Part shown: positions 58,015 through 64,000 of the stretch, one piece after another | Layout of the letters: each line of letters starts with the position of its first letter | How positions within the stretch are numbered: the first letter of the stretch is position 1 | Origin: Phycisphaerae bacterium RAS2 | Lineage (GTDB): Bacteria; Planctomycetota; Phycisphaerae; UBA1845; UTPLA1 | Reading direction: 5' to 3' | Length of the DNA stretch: 64,000 nt | Assembly: GCA_007753915.1 (NCBI GenBank) | Contig: CP036352.1 | Span: forward strand, 1,860,001 to 1,924,000 | Made by a program: the position numbers and the translations under genes | The notes under the pieces: generated by a model | Told to the model about the DNA's origin: nothing | What the model saw: the letters and a program-made list of their open reading frames with translations, nothing else | Database searches by the model: none

Positions 58015-58987
58015 ACGGCGCGGTGTCATCGTCGGCCGCCGATTTGACGGCCTCCCACCGATCCAGTGCGGCCAGCGCGCCGCGGGCATCGCCATCCCAC
58101 CAACGGACAAGCGTCAGCACGACGGTCGCATCAACGTCGTCGGGATGGGCGGCGGCGTGTGTTTCCAGTCGATTGCGATGCATGCGGAAATCTTTCGGAT
58201 CACCGTATCGCGCAAGCAGGCGATAGGTCAGGGCGGCATGGGGTGCGAGTTGGACGCCGCTTTGCAGTGAGGTCGATGCGCGGTCGTATTGTCCGCTGGC
58301 GAACGCCGCGACACCGAGGGACAGGCTCAACGTCGCATCGACGCCAGAAAGATCGCGCGCGCGGTCAAAGGCACGAAGGGCGTCGTCGTATCGACCTTGT
58401 TCAAAAGCGACCTCTGCTCGACCGATTGCGATTCCGGCTTCCTTCGCAATGTCGACAGATTGTGAAGGCTCACGGCGATGGAATCCGCGTGAGTCCCGAA
58501 CCGGGCCGCTGGGAAAGATCGGAGCGGAGCCGGCCCCCATTTGATACGACATCATCGAGCCGGGGGTGCCCGCGCCGGCGATGGGCCGCAGGGTCGTGGT
58601 GTTCATGTATGTGGTGACCGGGGCTTCGCGGACCGGACTCATCGTTGCGGGAGTGGGATGGTACATGGCAGCGAGAGAGGGCGGCGTATTGACTTGTGTC
58701 GGACGAAGGGCGTCGTACGCCCCGGGGCTGAAGACGAGATTGCTTGACTCGTTGGAGTAAACGTACGACGGCGACGTGACGATCACGGTTCGGTTTCTGC
58801 CGTCGGGAATCCACGGTCGGCGGCCGGAGTTGTTGAGAATGGACGCGGCGAAATTTCGCAAGATGCCGCGCCCGCCGCGATCCTGTGAAGGCTTGGTTTG
58901 TGCAAACGCGTCGGTGGAAACACAGAAGACGATACACAGAACGGCCGGGAACACGGACCGATTCCGGATTCGATTCGACGGGTGCAT
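57950..58987 (-). CDS. Exported TPR-repeat protein
   Basis: A 345-residue protein with a signal peptide (about residues 1-30, FPAVLCIVFCVSTDAFAQ). After a Pro/Ser-rich middle that contains RDRGGRGIL-type low complexity, residues about 180-290 form tetratricopeptide-like helices (KEAGIAIGRAEVAFEQGRYD, SGVDATLSLSLGVAAFASGQ). TPR proteins of this type scaffold envelope complexes. No partner is evident; the gene converges on and overlaps the Rieske gene. Confidence 0.75.
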   Translation of the reverse strand: MHPSNRIRNRSVFPAVLCIVFCVSTDAFAQTKPSQDRGGRGILRNFAASILNNSGRRPWIPDGRNRTVIVTSPSYVYSNESSNLVFSPGAYDALRPTQVNTPPSLAAMYHPTPATMSPVREAPVTTYMNTTTLRPIAGAGTPGSMMSYQMGAGSAPIFPSGPVRDSRGFHRREPSQSVDIAKEAGIAIGRAEVAFEQGRYDDALRAFDRARDLSGVDATLSLSLGVAAFASGQYDRASTSLQSGVQLAPHAALTYRLLARYGDPKDFRMHRNRLETHAAAHPDDVDATVVLTLVRWWDGDARGALAALDRWEAVKSAADDDTAPFRKVLRHWADRAAAADPVSPK

Positions 58988-59080
58988 GGCGCCCTCCGCT
59001 ACAAGTCTACCCTGCGAAACCGGGAGAATTCAAACGAAATGCCCTGAATTAGGTCCCGAAAACAGGACCGCGCCAGAAGG

Positions 59081-60337
59081 TCAGGGCGAGGGGGTCAGCC
59101 AGGCCGGCAGGGGGGCGGGCGTGGCCAGAAAGACGCCCCACGTCTGAATGGCAATGGACACGCTCATCAGGATATAGGCCGTTGGGGCAGGTCGGGGACC
59201 CATCCCCGCGATCATGAGTAACAGGAGCACGGGCAGGTAGTCTAGCGCGAAGCGATGCCCGAACTGCCAGAATCCGGAGTTGAAGTAGGCGAGCAGAGGC
59301 GCCAGGCCTAGCGCCAGAGCAATCCATGCACCGCGCAGCTCGGCGTGGCGACGCGATGTTCGCATTGAGGCGAACGCATACATTAGGGCGGGAGATGCGA
59401 GAAACAGGCTCAATCCGCGCGGGTCATAAGTGAGCCGAAACACCGGCTCGATGGCGGCCCACGGCGGCGCGAGGAAGAACCAAAAGAAGTTGCGGGGAAT
59501 GAAGTGCGAATGAAACTGGCCGTATTGCGCCATGAGTCGCTCGCCCATCCCGGTAAGCAGCATGTGCGAGTAGCCAAAATCCAGCGGGTCGCCGAAGCGT
59601 GCGGCGTTGTACGTGGCGAGCGCCAGTCCGCCTGCGCCAATCGGGGTGAGCGCGCGCCAAAGCGAAACGTAATCACGAGTGCGAATCCACGGCATCAGAT
59701 AGAGCGCACCGCAAAGCGCGGCGGTCGGTCGGGTGAGCAAGGCCGCGGCGGCAAAAATACCGACGACAGCGGGGCGTTTGCGGCCGCAGTACTCTGCCAA
59801 TCCGGCGAGCATGGCTGCGAGTGCTACGGCATGAGCGTAGTGCCAGTCGCCGCCGAAGTGTGCGTTGTGCCAGGTGACCGTGCCAAACGCGAAGAGCAGC
59901 CCCAGCGCGGCGCGCGCCATCGGTTTGGGGGGCGGTCTACCGAAAGACCTCGTAGCGGCGACAACGCAGATGTCGAACAGCGCTACGTTGCACACACTGA
60001 CCACGCGGCACGCGATTTGAGTGGTCACCGCACCCACGCCCAACAGCGCGACAAACGGCATCATGAGGATGGCGGGCAGCGGAGGGTAGGCGAGGTAGAG
60101 TCGCTTTCCGTCCGGCGCGGGGATGAGTTCCTCCAATACGTCGATCGGCGCATTCGTGGCATCAACGGACAGCCGGCCCTGCATAAAGGCGGCAGCGAAA
60201 GGAGGAAAGCGGCCGCTCGTGCTAAACACTTCGCCGGTGATGCGCGGCGACAGGAAATAAACAGCCGCGGCCGCCAGAATCAGCGCGCTGCGCAGGCGCC
60301 AAACAGGCATGTCGGACGTGTGCGGCGAGTCGGCCAT
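59081..60337 (-). CDS. Polytopic membrane protein, possible glycosyltransferase
   Basis: A 418-residue protein with about ten hydrophobic helices (for example FVALLGVGAVTTQIACRVVS, AHAVALAAMLAGLAEYC, LPVLLLLMIAGMG). One external loop after the first helix carries APDGKRLYLAYPPLPAIL, a layout seen in PMT/GT39-like mannosyltransferases and ArnT-type enzymes that use lipid-linked sugars. No catalytic Asp pair could be fixed, so the family stays open. ATG 60337 opens the first helix region correctly; the frame upstream (to 60562) is Arg-rich and unlikely. It diverges from the HAD gene with 86 bases between starts. Confidence 0.7.
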   Translation of the reverse strand: MADSPHTSDMPVWRLRSALILAAAAVYFLSPRITGEVFSTSGRFPPFAAAFMQGRLSVDATNAPIDVLEELIPAPDGKRLYLAYPPLPAILMMPFVALLGVGAVTTQIACRVVSVCNVALFDICVVAATRSFGRPPPKPMARAALGLLFAFGTVTWHNAHFGGDWHYAHAVALAAMLAGLAEYCGRKRPAVVGIFAAAALLTRPTAALCGALYLMPWIRTRDYVSLWRALTPIGAGGLALATYNAARFGDPLDFGYSHMLLTGMGERLMAQYGQFHSHFIPRNFFWFFLAPPWAAIEPVFRLTYDPRGLSLFLASPALMYAFASMRTSRRHAELRGAWIALALGLAPLLAYFNSGFWQFGHRFALDYLPVLLLLMIAGMGPRPAPTAYILMSVSIAIQTWGVFLATPAPLPAWLTPSP

Positions 60338-60423
60338 TGATCGGATTCCATTGGCCCCGGCGAGCGGTGTCAAGCAGAACGGAAGCGGGTGAAGGCGGTT
60401 GGGGGATCGGCCGATAAAGGGGC

Positions 60424-61188
60424 ATGGCCCAGACCGCTTCGATCCTTGAGTGCAACGGCGTCGCCCCGACCCCGAACAGGCCGTGCGAGATTGATATCGA
60501 CGCGTTTCTGTTTGACGTGGACGGCGTCCTCGCGGACACGGCGGACCTCCACGCTGCGGCATGGAAGCGGGCCGCGAATGAAAGTGGCATCACGGTGCCA
60601 GAAGCGGTAATCCCGCTGTTGCGCGGCCGCTCGCGCGAGGACTCACTTCGGTTGATCCTGGGCCATCGCGAGCTGCCGACGGCCGATTTCGTGCGCGTGA
60701 TGGATCGCAAGAACGGCTATTACGTCGCCGGCCTCGCAAGCTTGACGCCTTCCGACGCATTGCCCGGCGCGGCCGAACTGCTGTCCGATCTTTCCCGTGC
60801 CGGCATTCGGTTGGCGGCGGTGTCGGCCAGCCGGAACGCGCGGACGGTGCTGACCCGCATCGGCCTGATGCGATGGTTTGAGCGCGTTGTGGATGGCCTT
60901 GTCGAGATGCCGCGCGGTCAAAGCAATCGTTACGCCCATGCCGCGGCAGCCATGCGATGCGATCCCGCGCGATGCGTGGTCGTAGAGGATTCGCAGGCGG
61001 GGATTGAATTGGCGCACGCCGCAGGGATGCGAGTCATCGGCCTTGGACGGGCCGTGCGAGATTCGCAGGCGATTCTGAAACTGGACAGCCTGTGTTCAGT
61101 TTCAGTGAATGATCTTTTGTTGATCATTGGCGCCGGCGCGGCGAACAAGATCATTGGGTCGTCGCAGGCGACAAGGGAAAGGCCGTGA
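60424..61188 (+). CDS. HAD-family phosphatase, beta-phosphoglucomutase type
   Basis: A 254-residue HAD hydrolase of the beta-phosphoglucomutase group. Motif I is LFDVDGVLADTADLH (the two Asp nucleophile/acid pair), motif II SASRNARTVL, motif III/IV CVVVEDSQAGIELA. The cap domain (about residues 30-100) contains the usual ARGRSREDSLR-like patch. The group converts beta-glucose-1-phosphate to glucose-6-phosphate or simply dephosphorylates small sugars; substrate undetermined. It overlaps the convergent NqrB/RnfD-like gene by 38 bases at its 3' end. Confidence 0.88.
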   Translation: MAQTASILECNGVAPTPNRPCEIDIDAFLFDVDGVLADTADLHAAAWKRAANESGITVPEAVIPLLRGRSREDSLRLILGHRELPTADFVRVMDRKNGYYVAGLASLTPSDALPGAAELLSDLSRAGIRLAAVSASRNARTVLTRIGLMRWFERVVDGLVEMPRGQSNRYAHAAAAMRCDPARCVVVEDSQAGIELAHAAGMRVIGLGRAVRDSQAILKLDSLCSVSVNDLLLIIGAGAANKIIGSSQATRERP

Positions 61189-63145
61189 ACCAGTTCGGCA
61201 AGAGCATGCGCGGCTTGCTGAACGGCGGCAGGCTCGGCATCGCCTTGATCTTGCACGCTTCCTTCTCGCCAAGGCGACACGCTGTCTCGAGGAACCGCCG
61301 CGATTTGACCGTGTCCTTCGCGACTCCGATGCCGCGGTCGTACATGTAAGCGAGGTACCAGCAGCTTTCTGAATCGCCATACACACTCGCCTGCACGAGG
61401 ATTTGCTCTATTCCCGTGGGAACATATGAGGGAGCATCCGGCAGCAGCGCGATCCGCGCAATTCCTTTGACTGCGTAGAGATTCTCCTTCCCACACCTCT
61501 CATACAGGGCGATCGCCCGAGCCAAGTCGCGCGGCCTCCCACGTCCGGTTTCATACGCCTTTCCGAGGAGGAAGCACGAGGCCCAATTCGACTCGGCATC
61601 ACAGACCGCCTCAAGCGACGTCAGCGCGCGAGCCACGTCGGATTCAGACTTCACTTCATTGAGGAAGAGATATTGAATCACCACGTTGAGGCAGCCATCG
61701 ACGTTGCCCAGTTCGCAGGCACTGGCGAAATGCCTTGCGGCAGCGCCGTGATTCTTACGGACGATCTTGCCTTCCATGCAGATCAGGCCGAGTTCGTTGT
61801 ACGCGGCCCCGGAATGGCCGCCCTCGGCCTGCGCGCCCGCCGCGAGGACGAGGCTGTGCCCGGCGTGCATGCGATTTTCGGCGAAGGCCTTCTTCCAGAA
61901 CGGAATCGAGTTGCCGGGGTGCGGCGCTTCAATGTAGCCGGTTGCGTACATGCCGCCGAAGACCGCCGCCCAGCAGGCCATGTGCACGAGGTTGAGCCGC
62001 TTCGGCTGAAGGGTCGATTCCCACCATTGATTGAATCGCCCCACAAAACCGCTTCGCGCTAGTTTCTCGATCATCGGAACGCACAGGTTCAGGATCGGAA
62101 CCGGCAACAGCTTGTCCCAGAACAGCGGGACTTCATAAACGTCCAGAACGCGGAACAGGACGAAGTAGCCGGTTCCGTACAACGCGCCGAAGATCACGCG
62201 CCCGAGGTTGGTTCGCGGCGACGTGGCTGGATCGGTGATGAGCAGATGCAGCCCGAGGAAGATCGGCGCGGCGATGTTGACGTTGACGAAGAAGTAAAGC
62301 CCGGTCGCTTGCGTGTAACCCAGGTTGAGCACGATGAGCATCGACATCGCGGCCAGCGTCATCAGCGTGACGTGGAACAGGTACTGCACCAGCAGGCCGC
62401 CGAGGAAAATCACGATCAGCATGTGCGGCGTTTCAAACGACGCGGCGATCTGCTTGCCCCAGGTCAGGTCGTTCGTCGTGCCCGTAAAGATCAGCCCCAG
62501 CGCGAAGAGAAACTGCCCGAAGGCCGACGGGTTGAAAATGTGCGACCGGCGACCGTTCCGTTCCCAAGTGATGAACTGCTTGGCGAACGCGCCGAGAGCG
62601 ACCATCGCGAATTGGAAGAAATACCAGTCGTCCTTGAACCAGAGCAGCAGGTTGGTGCTGAAGATGATCGGCAGGGGGCCGAAGCCGATGCGCCATGTGC
62701 GGCCGCGGCTCCAGGTGACCAAGCCTTCGAGGATGTATAGAAACATCACTTGCGACAAAATCAGAGGCAGTTCGAGATAGACTTCCGGCGCGAACCAGCC
62801 CCACCAGATCATGATGGAGAATTGCACGAACGCCTGAACGTAATGCGAAGAGATCGGAACGAATTCGACCGTCAGCGTTTGACCTCTTCGGCGGGCGACG
62901 GAACGGAGTATCAACTGCCAGATCGCCATGACCGTGGCGACACCGACGAAGGTCCATCGCAGGCGGGCGCTGTCCTGTGCCCGTTGAAGGAACGTAAACA
63001 ACAGAAGCCCGGCGGTGAAGATCGCAGGCAATTTGACGAGCAGCGCCTGGGGGGGCGTTCGCATCGTCACGGCGTTGGTGATCGGCGCGGCGATCGTCGA
63101 ATCGCGGCCGGCAGGAATCTCAACGTTCGCTGGTTGCAGGCTCAC
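61151..63145 (-). CDS. NqrB/RnfD-like membrane protein fused to Sel1-type repeats
   Basis: A 664-residue protein. The N-terminal two thirds (about residues 30-410) is a polytopic region with about ten helices resembling the NqrB/RnfD/RnfE family of ion-pumping electron-transport subunits (SHIFNPSAFGQFLFALGLIF and LLITDPATSPRTNLGR). The flavin-bearing Thr motif of true NqrB/RnfD could not be confirmed, and no other rnf/nqr genes are near. The C-terminal third carries Cys-rich Sel1/TPR-like repeats (LGNVDGCLNVVIQYLFLNE, YGDSESCWYLAYMYDRGIG), which would lie in solution. The start is GTG 63145 with AGAGGA nine bases upstream; ATG 63064 or 63190 are alternatives. The 3' end overlaps the HAD gene. 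Confidence 0.75.
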   Translation of the reverse strand: MSLQPANVEIPAGRDSTIAAPITNAVTMRTPPQALLVKLPAIFTAGLLLFTFLQRAQDSARLRWTFVGVATVMAIWQLILRSVARRRGQTLTVEFVPISSHYVQAFVQFSIMIWWGWFAPEVYLELPLILSQVMFLYILEGLVTWSRGRTWRIGFGPLPIIFSTNLLLWFKDDWYFFQFAMVALGAFAKQFITWERNGRRSHIFNPSAFGQFLFALGLIFTGTTNDLTWGKQIAASFETPHMLIVIFLGGLLVQYLFHVTLMTLAAMSMLIVLNLGYTQATGLYFFVNVNIAAPIFLGLHLLITDPATSPRTNLGRVIFGALYGTGYFVLFRVLDVYEVPLFWDKLLPVPILNLCVPMIEKLARSGFVGRFNQWWESTLQPKRLNLVHMACWAAVFGGMYATGYIEAPHPGNSIPFWKKAFAENRMHAGHSLVLAAGAQAEGGHSGAAYNELGLICMEGKIVRKNHGAAARHFASACELGNVDGCLNVVIQYLFLNEVKSESDVARALTSLEAVCDAESNWASCFLLGKAYETGRGRPRDLARAIALYERCGKENLYAVKGIARIALLPDAPSYVPTGIEQILVQASVYGDSESCWYLAYMYDRGIGVAKDTVKSRRFLETACRLGEKEACKIKAMPSLPPFSKPRMLLPNWFTAFPLSPATTQ

Positions 63146-63389
63146 CGGGTTGCATCCTCTGGGTTGATGATATGGTATTGGAACACGCATTGAATCGGCA
63201 ACTTTGCGTGGGTCCGCACCGATAAACAGGGCCGCTGGAGCGTTGCCTCTAAACGCCCGGCAGGCGCACGGCGGCTGGCTGGATCAACTGGCTTCCAGGT
63301 TGAATCAATGCTAGGATGGCCGCGAGTCCTTCGCCGCACACTTTGCAGGGATGCTCGCGGCGGTGGCGACGGATCGAATGGAGCAGCGA

Positions 63390-64000
63390 ATGAAACTGGC
63401 GTTCAGCAGCGTGGGCTGTCCGGGCTGGAACCTGGCCCAGATGGTGGAGCGGGCCAAGGAGTACGGCTACGAGGGGATCGAACTTCGCGGCCTAATGGGG
63501 CAGATGCATCTGCCTCTGGCTCCGGAGTTAGCGTCCAATCCGGGCAAAGTGTCGCAGCTCATGCGGCAGGCCGGCGTCGAGTTGATCTGCCTGGCATCGT
63601 CCGCGGCGTTTCACATGCGCAACCCGAAGGAAGTCGCCGCGAACCAGGCCCAGGCGCGCGAATACATCGATCTGGCCCAGCGGCTTGAGTGCCCCTTCGT
63701 CCGCGTCTTCGGCGCCGAGATTCCCAAGCGACTGTTGGGCTACGAACGCCGAGAGGTGACACTTGGACGAATCGCCCAGGCGCTGCGCGAATTGGCGGCG
63801 TATGCCGAGGCGCGTCGTGTGACCGTGCTCGTCGAGAACAGCGGCGATTTCACCGACAGCGCCGCAATTTGGTACCTCGTCGATGCGGTGGAATCGGTGG
63901 CGATGCGCTGTTGTTGGAATCCTCTTGCCGCGCGGACGCGTAGCGAACGGCCGACGGTGTCCATTCCCCGGCTCGGCTCCAAGATCGGCCTCGTTCACGT
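63390..64000 (+). CDS. Sugar phosphate isomerase/epimerase (partial, cut by window edge)
   Basis: The first 203 residues of a TIM-barrel isomerase of the xylose-isomerase-like (AP_endonuc_2) family: MKLAFSSVGCPGWNLAQMVE, YGYEGIELRGLMG, VELICLASSAAFHM and FVRVFGAEIP, with a metal-ligand candidate Glu in VLVENSGDF. Members isomerise or epimerise sugars and inositols; the substrate is unclear. The frame is open to the end of the window, so the stop is beyond it. ATG 63390 has GGAGCAGCGA upstream; ATG 63378 is four codons earlier. Confidence 0.85.
   Translation, partial: MKLAFSSVGCPGWNLAQMVERAKEYGYEGIELRGLMGQMHLPLAPELASNPGKVSQLMRQAGVELICLASSAAFHMRNPKEVAANQAQAREYIDLAQRLECPFVRVFGAEIPKRLLGYERREVTLGRIAQALRELAAYAEARRVTVLVENSGDFTDSAAIWYLVDAVESVAMRCCWNPLAARTRSERPTVSIPRLGSKIGLVH

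Overview
The window looks like chromosomal DNA from a GC-rich bacterium of the phylum Planctomycetota, probably of the Phycisphaerae type. This is inferred from gene content, not from a marker-gene search. The clues are a very large secreted protein with lamin-tail domains, repeated Cys-Cys 'GACC' modules and a dockerin-like calcium repeat; 'CRxCxYxLRGN...CPECG' zinc ribbons; many small lipoproteins; an mreB-linked coiled-coil envelope protein; and a bacterial topoisomerase VI A-like gene. No rRNA or tRNA gene, CRISPR array, prophage or classical insertion sequence was seen.

Layout. 0-10.6 kb: zinc-ribbon protein and SPFH/band 7 protein, Ada-type alkylation repair protein, EamA exporter, aspS, a secreted GH113-like glycosidase, two lipoproteins, and a cmk-plsC pair. 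10.7-15.1 kb: the 1480-residue extracellular LTD/OB/dockerin/exo-endonuclease-phosphatase protein. 15.6-22.4 kb: RNase HII-like protein, Mpo1-like membrane protein, truD, rnc, a class V aminotransferase, a vapBC module with a visible operator, and the topoisomerase VI subunit A-like gene. 22.4-24.5 kb: an AT-richer patch with a TlpA-like fusion and a zinc-ribbon membrane protein. 24.7-30 kb: DUF4287/SRPBCC protein, alpha/beta hydrolase, a SurA-like lipoprotein foldase, a GT2 glycosyltransferase and a DUF47 (PhoU-like) protein.

30.1-36.1 kb: a phoB-phoR-like two-component system behind a PhoP-box-like array, then moaB/mogA, a rhomboid protease and an ABC-2 exporter. 36.2-38.7 kb: purH interrupted in frame by a REP-flanked Y1 (RAYT-type) transposase. 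This is the most unusual object in the window. 38.9-44.6 kb: a PQQ-propeller protein with a poly-acidic tail, an MreC-like coiled-coil protein, a 49-residue membrane peptide, mreB and a CBM9-like protein. 45.2-48.7 kb: a MacA/MacB-type tripartite transporter without an outer-membrane factor. 49.7-52.5 kb: mutS. 53-57.5 kb: an envelope lipoprotein cluster (CsgG-like/TPR, triple LPP20-like, three very small lipoproteins) plus two overlapping YkgJ-type cysteine-cluster genes. 57.6-64 kb: Rieske protein, TPR protein, polytopic membrane protein, a beta-phosphoglucomutase-like HAD enzyme, an NqrB/RnfD-like protein fused to Sel1 repeats, and a sugar phosphate isomerase cut by the window edge.

Much of the window serves the cell envelope: lipoproteins, a periplasmic foldase, rod-shape and coiled-coil proteins, ABC exporters and glycosyl transfer. 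Housekeeping genes (aspS, cmk, truD, rnc, purH, mutS) are scattered among these, mostly as single genes or pairs rather than long operons. Several convergent pairs share clear bidirectional hairpin terminators. All family names come from recognised motifs, not database searches.
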